Source: Bacteroidota bacterium (lineage in GTDB: Bacteria > Bacteroidota > Bacteroidia > Flavobacteriales_D > Sanyastnellaceae). Taken from it: a DNA stretch of 64,000 bases. The DNA is taken from contig JAQBVN010000006.1 of assembly GCA_027622975.1 (NCBI GenBank), positions 1 through 64,000 of the forward strand, in the 5' to 3' direction. The translations under genes were made by a program, and so were the position numbers. Shown in pieces: positions 8,673-16,775 of this stretch. The notes below the pieces were generated by a model that saw only the letters and a list, made by a program, of their open reading frames with translations, did no database searches and had not been told where the DNA came from. Numbering within the stretch: the stretch's first letter is position 1; the number at the start of each line of letters is the position of its first letter.

Positions 8673-8806
8673 CACCGATGTTGAGGAAGGTCGAGGATCA
8701 CTTCGGTTCCCTGGCCTTGAACAGAGGTAAGGGTGACGAAGCCATTGAGTTTATCTACAATTTCCTTGACAATGTACAATCCCAACCCTGTCCAACGACG
8801 TTTGCG
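8672..8806 (-). pseudogene. Histidine kinase remnant (C-terminal ATPase end only)
   Basis: On the minus strand the last ~45 codons of a sensor kinase are intact. They comprise the G2 box in WTGLGLYIVKEIVDKLNG and the final strand GTEVILDLP, ending in TGA at 8674-8672. Homology stops abruptly around 8795-8806. Beyond that point the sequence reads, on the opposite strand, as the tail of a secreted protein. The dimerisation domain, N box and G1 box are all missing, so this cannot be a functional kinase. It was too short to be called as an ordinary gene. Confidence 0.7.
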
Positions 8807-9021
8807 ATTATTCATGTTGCCCGGGGCCAGGGTGTTGCCATGACGGCACCGTATGGAACCTTGAGCTCCAACAGTGTGTCATTGGGGAACCTGCGTTTCT
8901 CAATGAACCAGGAGAAATTGCCGAGTTGAACCCCTGCTACTACGACACGGATGAAAACAACATTGTCGACGTGAATGACATGCTGAATTTGCTTTCTGTG
9001 TTTGGCTTGTCTTGCGAATAA
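8803..9021 (+). pseudogene. Truncated C-terminus of a secreted dockerin-like protein
   Basis: The plus-strand frame from about 8803 encodes CDYSCCPGPGCCHDGTVW, then an EF-hand/dockerin-like DTDENNIVDVNDMLNLL, and ends VFGLSCE with TAA at 9019-9021. This Cys-rich tail is typical of large secreted Flavobacteriales proteins and resembles the end of the protein at 1-1016. The frame upstream runs at once into the kinase remnant, and a stop lies at 8767. There is no start codon or signal peptide, so this is a gene tail without its body. Confidence 0.65.
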
Positions 9022-9133
9022 GAGCAAAAACAGAAGGAGCCGTCAAGTTCTGGCCCAACAACTGACGAGCTTGTCAGGGAGAATTCACGATTATTCAATC
9101 CCGATGAGATTTCAATTCTCCTTGACCTCATGT

Positions 9134-9164
9134 AGCCCCCCGCAAAAGCGGGGGGCTTTCTTTT
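9134..9164 (+). terminator. Rho-independent terminator
   Basis: The perfect 10-bp stem agccccccgc / gcggggggct has the loop aaaa and is followed by tttctttt. It lies 112 bp after the truncated secreted-protein tail and was probably its native terminator. Confidence 0.8.
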
Positions 9165-9295
9165 GTGATCGACGGGCCGGCTCCCATGTGAGAGAGTTCG
9201 TGGATCAAGGTTTACCCACTGCTCGGGATGTTTGCGCCGGCGGCGGTGCCGCGGCGCAAGAATGACGGGGCGGCATGCCCACCAACACAAGCTTG
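9165..9295. other. Non-coding GC-rich spacer
   Basis: No convincing gene is seen here. The only structure is a short hairpin, ttgcgccg ... cggcgcaa, around 9230-9260. Confidence 0.5.
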
Positions 9296-9330
9296 CCCTC
9301 TCCGCGACGCGGAGGGGGCGCTTTCTTTTT
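9296..9330 (+). terminator. Terminator-like hairpin
   Basis: The 10-bp stem ccctctccgc / gcggaggggg has the loop gac and is followed by cgctttcttttt. No intact plus-strand gene directly precedes it, so its present role is unclear. Confidence 0.5.
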
Positions 9331-9389
9331 GGGAATTCGCCTTGCGCTCAAACCTTCGGCTTGGCGTCGGCTTTTCCCAAAAAGAAAGC
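9320..9389. repeat. 15-bp perfect inverted repeat
   Basis: gctttctttttggga (9320-9334) is the exact reverse complement of tcccaaaaagaaagc (9375-9389), separated by 40 nt. The arms are the T-tracts of two convergent terminator hairpins. Confidence 0.7.
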
Positions 9390-9409
9390 CCCGCACTCTC
9401 GTGCGGGGC
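9380..9409 (-). terminator. Terminator of tRNA-His
   Basis: Read on the minus strand, the stem gccccgcac / gtgcggggc has the loop gaga and is followed by tttcttttt. It starts 13 nt after the end of the tRNA gene. Confidence 0.8.
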
Positions 9410-9421
9410 TTGTGTTTGGTG

Positions 9422-9496
9422 GGTGGCTAATGGGATTTGAACCCACGACCCCTGGAACCACAATCCAGTGCTCTAACCAACTGAGCTATAGCCACC
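9422..9496 (-). tRNA. tRNA-His (anticodon GTG)
   Basis: The gene is 75 nt. The 5' end GGTGGCTATAGCTC pairs with the 3' end TAGCCACC over 8 bp, including the extra G-1:C73 pair diagnostic of tRNA-His. The anticodon loop TTGTGGT gives GTG. The T-arm GTGGGTTCAAATCCCAT is intact. CCA is not encoded (the next bases on the minus strand are CAC). A terminator follows. Confidence 0.96.
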
Positions 9497-9591
9497 ATGT
9501 GTTCTTCAATGGCCCGCGTTTGGTCCTGAAGGGAGCGCAAAGATATTCAACTCCCTTCAATCTCGACACCCCTCTTTCGCGACTTCTTTCC

Positions 9592-9599
9592 CACCTTTG
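9592..9599 (+). promoter_or_regulatory. -7-like box CACCTTTG before the glycosyltransferase
   Basis: This matches TAnnTTTG with one mismatch and lies 4 nt before ATG 9604. Confidence 0.3.
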
Positions 9600-9603
9600 A
9601 AGC

Positions 9604-10866
9604 ATGCCTGAACGCCTGAAGATTTTGCATGTGGTCAGTTGGTTTCCGTCGGAGGTCCATCAGAGCCTTGGGAACTTCATCGAGCGCCACATTGAAGCCG
9701 TGGCCACCATGCACGATTGTGAAGTTTGGGCGCCAATCGCAATCACGGGATCGAGATCCACTCTGGCCAAATTGCGAGAGAAACATGGCCAAGAAGTGCG
9801 CGAGGTAGCCGGGAGGACATGGAGCGTCAAGCGCTTGTACCATGAAGCGACGAGACCCCAGCTGTTGGGGGTGGCAAGGGCTGTGGCAGGAGAGGCCATC
9901 ACCTTGAATTGGACACCTGACGTGGTGCACTTGCACGTTGCCTATCCAGCGGGGAGCGCGGCCGTGGCTTGGGCAAAGCGTTGGGGTGTGCCCGTGATAT
10001 TGACTGAGCATTGGACAGCGTATCATGACATCAAAGCCCTGCCATGGTGGAGGAGGAAAGCTATCAAGGATGTGGTGCGAGCTGCGAATTTCGTGTGCCC
10101 CGTGACCGCCAATTTGGGAGAGGCCATACGCAAGTGGGTTCCGACAGTGCACATCCGGGTCGTGCCCAATGTGGTGGATGTCCAGTTGTTTCAACCCGCA
10201 AAACCTGAAATGTTGGCAGGCGTCATCGTGGGAGCTTCGAGAAGGAAACTTGAAGGAGCCGGGGCCACCCATTTCCTGCACGTCAGCTCCATGGATGACA
10301 ACCACAAGAACATCACGGGACTGATTCTCGGCATGGCTCGGGCCATGAAGGAAGTGGATTCATTTCGTTTGACCTTGGTTGGAGGAGAACATGTTGATGC
10401 GGCCCCTTACCACAAACTCGTGCAAGAACTTGGGATGTCAAACAAGATTTCATTCACTGGTCCTTTGCCGTTGACCAAAGTGGCCCAATGCATGCAATCC
10501 CATGACGCACTGGTGCTGAACAGTCGAGTGGAGAATTTCCCTTGTGTCATCGCTGAAGCTTGGGCAAGTGGGTTGCCGGTCATCAGCACGGATGTGGGTG
10601 GCATAGGTGAGCACTTGCCACAGGGACGCAGCGATCGTGGTGTGCTGCTTCCCAAAGTGGCCGATGCTGAGGTTTGGGCGGAAGCGTTGCAAAGCGTGCA
10701 CCAAACGTCTTGGGATTCCGCCAACATTCGAGCCTACGCATCGGCTCATTTCAGCAACGAATCCGTGGCAGAAACCTACACGCAGGTGTACCATGAGGCC
10801 ATGGAGAAGAAGAGAGGACCTTCATCCCATGGCGGCATGGAACCAACAAACACCTCCAAGGCGTGA
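9604..10866 (+). CDS. Glycosyltransferase, GT4-like (GT-B fold)
   Basis: The protein has 420 aa. The N-terminal Rossmann half starts ILHVVSWFPSEVHQSLGNFIERH and contains PDVVHLHVAYPAG and a LTEHWTAY motif. The C-terminal half has ISFTGPLP and the E-x7-E donor-binding motif in SRVENFPCVIAEAWASGLP, followed by VISTDVGGIGEHLP. It should transfer a sugar from a nucleotide-sugar to a surface polysaccharide or lipid acceptor; the substrate cannot be assigned. It overlaps the flippase-like gene by 4 nt, which fits a surface-glycan role. Confidence 0.9.
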   Translation: MPERLKILHVVSWFPSEVHQSLGNFIERHIEAVATMHDCEVWAPIAITGSRSTLAKLREKHGQEVREVAGRTWSVKRLYHEATRPQLLGVARAVAGEAITLNWTPDVVHLHVAYPAGSAAVAWAKRWGVPVILTEHWTAYHDIKALPWWRRKAIKDVVRAANFVCPVTANLGEAIRKWVPTVHIRVVPNVVDVQLFQPAKPEMLAGVIVGASRRKLEGAGATHFLHVSSMDDNHKNITGLILGMARAMKEVDSFRLTLVGGEHVDAAPYHKLVQELGMSNKISFTGPLPLTKVAQCMQSHDALVLNSRVENFPCVIAEAWASGLPVISTDVGGIGEHLPQGRSDRGVLLPKVADAEVWAEALQSVHQTSWDSANIRAYASAHFSNESVAETYTQVYHEAMEKKRGPSSHGGMEPTNTSKA

Positions 10867-12113
10867 AAAGTCACCCCTCTCCCTCCCAACTGGCTCGTGA
10901 GGCGCTCGTTGCAAGGGTCCTCATGCTAGGAGCGACCGCTGCCACAGTGGTGATGACAACACGAACCCTAGGCGCGTCCGGACAGGGTGATTGGGCTTTG
11001 CTTCAATTTGGCCTGCTCTTGGTCACAGGATTGTCTGGCTTTGTCGCCGGCGGCGCTGTGGTGTACGTACGGAAATTTTTTGCTGCCCGTCACATGGTGC
11101 CTCTGGCGTTGACAGGCATCGCTATGTCCATGGTTCTGGGTATGGGGGTAGGTCAAATCACGGGTTGGGTGCCCAGCCATTGGCGCTGGGAAGCCATGTG
11201 GTTGGGTGGTCTTCAGGCCGCCGTCGTTTTTCTGTCACAGTTGGTGTTGGCAGCCGGCATGGTCAGATTTTTCCATGTTACTCAAGCGCTCCAGGTGGTG
11301 ACCATGGCCATGATTTGGGCCTTGTTCGTCAGTGCTGGTGATGCCACGCTGGACGATTTCGTGGTGGCCTTGAAGGCCTCTCTGTTCCTCACATTGGGCA
11401 TCTTAATTTGGGGACATCGCAAGGCTTGGGCGGACACTACCCACCTGGAGGAATCCAACCTTCGAGGTCTCAAGCCTCGAATCTCGCGCAGCCCGGCATC
11501 CTTGATGCTAGTCAAAGGCGCGGAAGGCCAAACAGGAAGCCTGCTCCAACTTTTGACCAACCGACTGAACATCAGCCAACTCGAGCGACTTGTGTCCCTC
11601 GATGCTTCCGGTCTCTATGCGCTGGGGTATTACGCGCTGGAAGCTGTTTGGATTGTGGGACGTGCTTGGTCACCCGCAGTTCATGCCCGATCCGCAGCGG
11701 AGACCGACAACGGGCGCCGAAAAACCCATACGTTGTGGCATGTCAAGCGCGTGGTTGCGCTGTCTGGCTTGGCCGCTGCTGTCATGGCTTGTGTACCTGA
11801 CAGGCTGTGGTATTTGATTTTTCACGTCCAAGGATTGCAAATCGTCATGCAATCCTTGGCTGTGGCCATGGTGACAGGAAGCGTGGCTACGTTGATTTCA
11901 CATCACCTCAGTGGAGTGGGCTTGCACCGATGGAATGCGGTGACCTCCGGGATGGGATTGCTGGTCTTGTGGGGTTGTAGCGCCCTTTGGATTCCAGGAT
12001 CAAGCTCAGCTTTGGAGGGGGCCTCCATGGCTGGATGGGCCCTGTCCTCATCCTCAACAGTTCAATGCGTTGGCCTGCTCGTGGTGTTCTTCCAAACCAC
12101 AAAGTCTTCCTGA
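10863..12113 (+). CDS. Polytopic membrane protein, flippase-like (Wzx/MATE-like)
   Basis: The protein has 416 aa from a GTG start overlapping the glycosyltransferase stop (GTGA). About ten to twelve hydrophobic segments are visible, beginning AREALVARVLMLGATAATVV and TRTLGASGQGDWALLQFGLLL, a layout like polysaccharide flippases. A soluble linker with TNRLNISQL sits near residues 215-230. It may export a lipid-linked glycan made by the coupled glycosyltransferase. The family assignment is by architecture, not by a decisive motif. Confidence 0.65.
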   Translation: MKSHPSPSQLAREALVARVLMLGATAATVVMTTRTLGASGQGDWALLQFGLLLVTGLSGFVAGGAVVYVRKFFAARHMVPLALTGIAMSMVLGMGVGQITGWVPSHWRWEAMWLGGLQAAVVFLSQLVLAAGMVRFFHVTQALQVVTMAMIWALFVSAGDATLDDFVVALKASLFLTLGILIWGHRKAWADTTHLEESNLRGLKPRISRSPASLMLVKGAEGQTGSLLQLLTNRLNISQLERLVSLDASGLYALGYYALEAVWIVGRAWSPAVHARSAAETDNGRRKTHTLWHVKRVVALSGLAAAVMACVPDRLWYLIFHVQGLQIVMQSLAVAMVTGSVATLISHHLSGVGLHRWNAVTSGMGLLVLWGCSALWIPGSSSALEGASMAGWALSSSSTVQCVGLLVVFFQTTKSS

Positions 12114-12151
12114 GAGGACAGCGGAAAGCCCAGAAGTCATCCCCCCCTGCG

Positions 12152-12898
12152 TCAGAACAGATCCAAGACCGAGTCAACCCCCAAAGGCCGCGCTGACTCA
12201 AATCCTTCCCCAGCCTTGAATCCAACTGGTCTACCCATGGAAGTAGCCCGACCTTTGACGTGCTCGAGAAATTCAGGAGAGCTGATGGGAGTCTCTGGCT
12301 GTTCCGAAAGGGGATCATGAAATTGGGACTTGTACGCAAGAATGGCCTCCATCTTGACGTTGACGAAGCCTGCAATGTCCACCACAAAATCAGGGGTCCT
12401 GTCGTAATCCTGAATGTAATGATACACAGCCCGGGGTCTCCATGGTTGTTCAGGATGATTTGGCGTGCCAGTCTGAATTTTCACCAACCCCGATAAAAAT
12501 GCGGCCCTTGCAACCAAAGCTGCAGCTCGCCCGTGATCGGGATGTCGATCCACCAAGGCATTGGCCAAAACCACAGTGGGCTGGAGTCTGCGAATGGCCG
12601 AAATGATTCGGTGAAGATTCTCCTGATTTTCCTCAAAAAACCCATCGGCCAAAACGAGATTCTCGCGGTGAACCAATCCCATGATTTTGCCCGCTTCCTC
12701 GGCTTCTTGATCCCGGAGGTCAGCGGACCCTCGGGTGCCCAATTCTCCGCGCGTCAAATCCACCACACCGCATCGTCTGCCTTGGTGTGAGAGTTTGGCC
12801 AAGGTTCCTCCCGCAGAAAGTTCCACATCATCTGGATGGGCGCCAAAAGCCAAGACGTCCAAAGCAGGAATAAGGGGAAAAGACGTCGCATTCGCCAT
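12152..12898 (-). CDS. bshB1: Bacillithiol biosynthesis deacetylase BshB1
   Basis: The protein has 248 aa of the LmbE/PIG-L family. The zinc site AHPDDVELSAGGT is near residue 20, followed by DLTRGELGTRG. The third ligand is in VDRHPDHGRAA. C-terminal features QFHDPL and RPVGFKAGEGFE are specific to BshB1. It deacetylates GlcNAc-malate in bacillithiol synthesis. bshA and bshC are not in the window. The gene ends tail-to-tail with the flippase gene; a perfect -7 box lies 4 nt before the ATG. Confidence 0.94.
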   Translation of the reverse strand: MANATSFPLIPALDVLAFGAHPDDVELSAGGTLAKLSHQGRRCGVVDLTRGELGTRGSADLRDQEAEEAGKIMGLVHRENLVLADGFFEENQENLHRIISAIRRLQPTVVLANALVDRHPDHGRAAALVARAAFLSGLVKIQTGTPNHPEQPWRPRAVYHYIQDYDRTPDFVVDIAGFVNVKMEAILAYKSQFHDPLSEQPETPISSPEFLEHVKGRATSMGRPVGFKAGEGFESARPLGVDSVLDLF

Positions 12899-12902
12899 GG
12901 GT

Positions 12903-12910
12903 CAAAGGTA
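12903..12910 (-). promoter_or_regulatory. -7 box TACCTTTG for bshB1
   Basis: This is a perfect TAnnTTTG on the minus strand, 4 nt before ATG 12898. The spacing predicts transcription starting at or next to the start codon. Confidence 0.5.
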
Positions 12911-12922
12911 AGGCTCGAGCAG

Positions 12923-12970
12923 ACCGGCACAGTCACCGGCACTGTCACCGGCATCCTCTCCGGCATCTTT
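12923..12970. repeat. Four imperfect 12-bp tandem repeats
   Basis: Units accggcacagtc, accggcactgtc, accggcatcctc and tccggcatcttt follow one another without gaps. They lie immediately upstream of the bshB1 -7 box and within the divergent bshB1/carotenoid control region, so they could be an operator or a slippage product. Confidence 0.6.
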
Positions 12971-12990
12971 CAACACCAAGCCAACCCCAT

Positions 12991-13021
12991 TTGACCTACT
13001 CATTCCCAAAATTTAATTTTC
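12991..13021 (+). promoter_or_regulatory. Candidate promoter of the carotenoid operon
   Basis: TTG at 12991-12993 and TAATTTTC at 13014-13021 (one mismatch to TAnnTTTG) are separated by 20 bp, inside an AT-rich patch. This implies a leader of roughly 105 nt before crtI. Confidence 0.3.
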
Positions 13022-13132
13022 CATTACCTCAACACCGCAACTCATTCCCCATATCTTCCCCCAACAAGCATTGAACATCCAAGACACTCGAGGGGTTAAA
13101 TGTTGTGGTTTCACCCATCGAATTCCTTGACG

Positions 13133-14686
13133 ATGTCGACTCATTCATCCTCCTCTCCTGAAACTTTGGTCATCGGATCAGGCTTTTCAGGCCTGGCTGC
13201 GGCCACGAGGCTTGCCCATGAAGGCCATCCCGTGCGCGTGCTAGAGATGCACGCCACGGTGGGTGGTCGGGCAAGAAAATTCGAAGTGGATGGTTTCGTG
13301 TTTGACATGGGGCCTAGTTGGTACTGGATGCCAGATGTTTTCGAACAATACTTTCAAGATTTTGGCGCGGACGTACACCAAGAACTCGATTTGGTGCGTC
13401 TCGACCCCTCCTACTCGGTGTGGTTTGAAGACGGTGAAATGAAAATCCCCGCAGGTTTGAACGCCTTGGCAGCGGTCTTCGAGAAACTCGAGACCGGCGC
13501 AGGCAAAAAATTGAGGGACTTCATGGCTGAAGCAGAGGTGAAGTACCGCATCGGAATGAACAAGTTTGTCAACCGGCCTGCGCACAACGCTCTCGAGTTT
13601 GCAGAGTGGCAAACCGTGGTTGATGCCACCCGCCTGTCTCTCTTCACGTCGTTTAGTGAATTTGCGAGACAGCACTTTTCCCATCCCAAGATTCTCCAGA
13701 TCATCGAGTTCCCTGTGCTTTTCTTGGGGGCCAAACCCCAAGATACCCCGGCGCTTTACAGCTTGATGAACTATGCCGACACCGTTCTCGGGACATGGTA
13801 TCCAATGGGCGGCATGAACGAAATCGTTCAAGCCATGGTTCGGGTTGCTCAACGCCAAGGTGTGGTCTTCCAATGCAATGCAGAAGTTGCGTCCATTGTG
13901 GAAAAGGCTGGTCACGTATCTGGGGTGTACCTCGCCGATGGCTCCTTTGTAGAGGCTGCCGCCGTCATCGCCACTGGAGATTACCACCACATCGAGCAGC
14001 ACCTCTTGCCCAAACAATGGAGACGTTACGACGCCTCATATTGGGAATCCAGAACAATGTCCCCCAGTTCCCTGCTATTCTATGTTGGATTGGACACCCG
14101 GGTCCCCGAATTGAAGCATCACAACCTGTTCTTTGACACGCCCTTTGGCCGGCATGCAGAAACGATTTACGACTCAAAGACTTGGCCGGAAAACCCCTTG
14201 TTCTATGTCTGTGCGCCTTCCATCACAGACCCGAGCGTAGCCCCCGAAGGTTGCGAAAACCTGTTTTTCCTGATTCCGTTGGCTCCTGGCCTTCAAGAGC
14301 AAGGGGATGAGCGAGATCGTTATTTGGATGAAATTTTGGATCGCCTCCAATGTCACACGGGTCGAGACCTTCGCCCGCACATCACCTACTGCCGGAGTTT
14401 TGCCCATTCTGAGTTCATCAGTGAGTACCACAGTTTCAAAGGCAACGCTTATGGTCTGGCGAACACGTTGCGCCAAACGGCATTTTGGAAGCCAAAAATG
14501 CGCAGCAAGCTCCCGGGACTGCACTTTGCAGGCCAACTCACCACGCCGGGCCCTGGAGTTCCTCCGAGTCTAATTTCCGGCCAAGTGGCAGCTCAGGAAA
14601 CCATGCGGTATCTACATCGACAGGGCATCTATCCTCAGCCTGCGCTGCAAGTAGACCTGTCCATTGAACACGAAACGACCTCCTGA
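13133..14686 (+). CDS. crtI: Phytoene desaturase (lycopene-forming)
   Basis: The protein has 517 aa from ATG 13133; ATG 13100 is less likely. It has an N-terminal FAD fold VIGSGFSGLAAATRLAHEGH, then VLEMHATVGGRARKFE and MGPSWYWMP. The C-terminal signature LHFAGQLTTPGPGVPPSLISG binds FAD in CrtI-type desaturases. It introduces four double bonds into phytoene to give lycopene. It is the first gene of an operon ending at 20152, followed at 15 nt by crtB. It is distinguished from the second desaturase at 16772 by its closer match to the phytoene desaturase subgroup. Confidence 0.93.
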   Translation: MSTHSSSSPETLVIGSGFSGLAAATRLAHEGHPVRVLEMHATVGGRARKFEVDGFVFDMGPSWYWMPDVFEQYFQDFGADVHQELDLVRLDPSYSVWFEDGEMKIPAGLNALAAVFEKLETGAGKKLRDFMAEAEVKYRIGMNKFVNRPAHNALEFAEWQTVVDATRLSLFTSFSEFARQHFSHPKILQIIEFPVLFLGAKPQDTPALYSLMNYADTVLGTWYPMGGMNEIVQAMVRVAQRQGVVFQCNAEVASIVEKAGHVSGVYLADGSFVEAAAVIATGDYHHIEQHLLPKQWRRYDASYWESRTMSPSSLLFYVGLDTRVPELKHHNLFFDTPFGRHAETIYDSKTWPENPLFYVCAPSITDPSVAPEGCENLFFLIPLAPGLQEQGDERDRYLDEILDRLQCHTGRDLRPHITYCRSFAHSEFISEYHSFKGNAYGLANTLRQTAFWKPKMRSKLPGLHFAGQLTTPGPGVPPSLISGQVAAQETMRYLHRQGIYPQPALQVDLSIEHETTS

Positions 14687-14701
14687 GGTTATTTGCCTAC
14701 C

Positions 14702-15544
14702 ATGGACGCCTTGAGACTATATGACGACGTTGCCTCTGACTGTGCCAAGCGCACCACGAAGGCCTACAGCACCAGCTTTTCCCTGGGCATCCGGTTTCTG
14801 GGCCCGAGCCTTCGAGAAGCCATCTACAACATTTACGGCTTTGTCAGATACGCCGACGAAATCGTAGACACCCTGCACGGACCACAGCAGGCTGCCATGT
14901 TTGAACGCTTCAAGGACGACACCGACTGGGCCTTGAGGCATGGCATGAGCAGCAACCCCATTTTGCATGCCTTCGCCAAGACCTTCAAAGCCTTCGACAT
15001 TGACCGAGAGCATGTGGACCTCTTTTTGCGCTCCATGGAATGGGACTTGGACAAAACAACCTACGATCGCGAGAGTTACGACGACTACATCGTCGGTTCC
15101 GCCGAAGTCGTTGGATTGATGTGCCTGCACGTGTTTGTCTTTGGAGACAAGGAGGCCTACCGCGCCCTGCTTCCCCACGCCCGCTCCTTGGGAGCTGCAT
15201 TTCAAAAGGTCAACTTTCTTCGCGATTTGAAGGATGACTTCGAAGGCAAGGGACGCGTGTATTTTCCAGGTGTGGACATGGGAGCATTCAATGCCCAAAC
15301 CAAAGCCCAAATTGAAATAGAAATCGACGCGGATTTCCGTCATGCCTACGCGGGCATTGTTCGGTTGCCCAAGGAAAGTCGTCTGGGAGTCTATGTGGCT
15401 TACGTTTACTACCAGCGGTTGTTCCAAAAAATCGCCAGCTTACCATCCACCAAATTGATGCGTGAGCGCGTTCGCATTCCCAACCGACGCAAAGCCACGC
15501 TGTTCGTGGGTTCATACCTCCGCCACAGTTTCAACCTGCTGTGA
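14702..15544 (+). CDS. crtB: Phytoene synthase
   Basis: The protein has 280 aa. The two Asp-rich Mg-diphosphate sites are RYADEIVDT near residue 50 and NFLRDLKDDFEGKGRVYFP near residue 175. It condenses two geranylgeranyl diphosphates to phytoene. A TTG at 14693 is a possible earlier start. No crtE is in the window, so GGPP must come from elsewhere. The TGA overlaps the GTG of the next gene (GTGA). Confidence 0.95.
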   Translation: MDALRLYDDVASDCAKRTTKAYSTSFSLGIRFLGPSLREAIYNIYGFVRYADEIVDTLHGPQQAAMFERFKDDTDWALRHGMSSNPILHAFAKTFKAFDIDREHVDLFLRSMEWDLDKTTYDRESYDDYIVGSAEVVGLMCLHVFVFGDKEAYRALLPHARSLGAAFQKVNFLRDLKDDFEGKGRVYFPGVDMGAFNAQTKAQIEIEIDADFRHAYAGIVRLPKESRLGVYVAYVYYQRLFQKIASLPSTKLMRERVRIPNRRKATLFVGSYLRHSFNLL

Positions 15545-16227
15545 TTGGCCTGGTGATGCCTGTTGCTCCCCTTGCATGGCGACCTTCTGTTCTGATGTGT
15601 TGTGCGGCGTGGACGCTAAGCGTGACTTCCGCCCTCGCTTCGTCACTTCGTGTGGACCCACCCTTTGGGATCGAAGCCACATCCGAGGGTGATGCCACAT
15701 CCGAGGGGATTGAAACTGTCATCGGCGTGCCCCTCCTGAGGAAGCCACAATCATCCAAGGATTCATCCACTCCATGCCACCAGTCTGCCGATCGCGACAG
15801 GCTTCTCTTGCGTTCATGGTATCGCCAAGCTTCGCAGGCCCAATCTACCGACGAAGCAACTCGCATGTCTGAGCAAATCAATCAATTGGAATCGAATGAC
15901 TGCCAAGAATGGCTCCTTCAAGGGTTTCGAGCCGTGGCGGAGTTGATGATTGCCAACCATGCTTGGAATCCCGCAGAAAAGCTGTCGCGATTTCTCGAAT
16001 GGCAGCCCATCCTTGAGGCAGCCATCCAAGACCACCCCGAAGATCCAGATTTGGCCTTCTTGCGCTTGGGAGTCCAAACCCATGTCCCGGCTTTTCTGTC
16101 CTATTGCGCGAACATCCCTGCCGACCGCGACAAAGTTGAAAGGGCGCTGCGTGATGGGTTTTGGTCCCACGATACCACCCATGAAGCCTTTGTGCGAGAA
16201 TTTCTCTCGTACCTTAAGTCCCTCTGA
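15541..16227 (+). CDS. Secreted protein of unknown function in the carotenoid operon
   Basis: The protein has 228 aa from GTG 15541, which overlaps crtB by 4 nt; ATG 15556 is possible. The N-terminus looks like a signal peptide with a hydrophobic core ending LASS around residue 34. A low-complexity stretch follows (two copies of ATSEG). The C-terminal half is helical: EWLLQGFRAVAELMIANHAW, then DPDLAFLRLGVQTHVPAFLSY. No cofactor or catalytic motif is visible. Its stop overlaps the idi ATG by one base, so it is expressed with the pathway. I cannot name a family. A role in carotenoid handling or regulation is inferred from position only. Confidence 0.7.
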   Translation: MIGLVMPVAPLAWRPSVLMCCAAWTLSVTSALASSLRVDPPFGIEATSEGDATSEGIETVIGVPLLRKPQSSKDSSTPCHQSADRDRLLLRSWYRQASQAQSTDEATRMSEQINQLESNDCQEWLLQGFRAVAELMIANHAWNPAEKLSRFLEWQPILEAAIQDHPEDPDLAFLRLGVQTHVPAFLSYCANIPADRDKVERALRDGFWSHDTTHEAFVREFLSYLKSL

Positions 16228-16775
16228 TGCAACTTGAGACCCAATTGAACCCACTCATGACTGAATATGTGATCCTTGTGGATCCGGAAGATCGTCCCTT
16301 GGGCACCATGGAAAAAATGGAAGCTCATCGCAAAGGGGTTCTTCACAGGGCCTTCAGTGTGTTTGTATTCAACAGCCAAGGAGAGCTCCTGCTTCATCGC
16401 AGGGCTTTGGACAAATACCACAGTGGTGGCCTTTGGACCAACACATGCTGCAGCCATCCCAGGCCTGAAGAAAGCATCGTCGATGCGGCCCAACGAAGGT
16501 TGGTCGAAGAAATGGGTATGAACTGCCACCTTGAGCCAAGGTTCTCCTTTGTCTACCGTGCAGATTTGGATCATGGCATGATTGAGCACGAGCTAGATCA
16601 TGTGTTGGTAGGATACAGTGACGTTCCACCTGAGCCCAATGCTTCGGAAGTCTGCGAAACCAAATACATGCCTGTGGACGAGGTGGTCAACGACATGGCC
16701 AAACACCCCGATCGCTACACAGCATGGTTTCAAATCTGCCTACCCGAAGTGCTGTCAACCCTCTTGTTGGCATGA
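16227..16775 (+). CDS. idi: Isopentenyl-diphosphate delta-isomerase, type I
   Basis: The protein has 182 aa with a Nudix-type fold. HRAFSVFVFNSQGELLLHRR and LWTNTCCSHPRPEES include the catalytic Cys and metal-binding His. The Nudix-like helix follows (AAQRRLVEEMGM), then ELDHVLVGYSD. It interconverts IPP and DMAPP, feeding the carotenoid enzymes around it. It overlaps both neighbours (TGATG before, ATGA after). Confidence 0.95.
   Translation: MQLETQLNPLMTEYVILVDPEDRPLGTMEKMEAHRKGVLHRAFSVFVFNSQGELLLHRRALDKYHSGGLWTNTCCSHPRPEESIVDAAQRRLVEEMGMNCHLEPRFSFVYRADLDHGMIEHELDHVLVGYSDVPPEPNASEVCETKYMPVDEVVNDMAKHPDRYTAWFQICLPEVLSTLLLA

Noticed and set aside
8666-9021. Mobile element or attachment site at the fragment junction
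   Set aside because: No transposase or integrase, no terminal inverted repeats and no target-site duplication were found. A simple deletion explains the junction.
9547-10305. 252-codon open frame on the minus strand
   Set aside because: It is antisense to the glycosyltransferase, whose E-x7-E and Rossmann features are clear.
12923-12970. CRISPR-like array
   Set aside because: The 12-bp units are directly adjacent without spacers, and no cas genes are present in the window.
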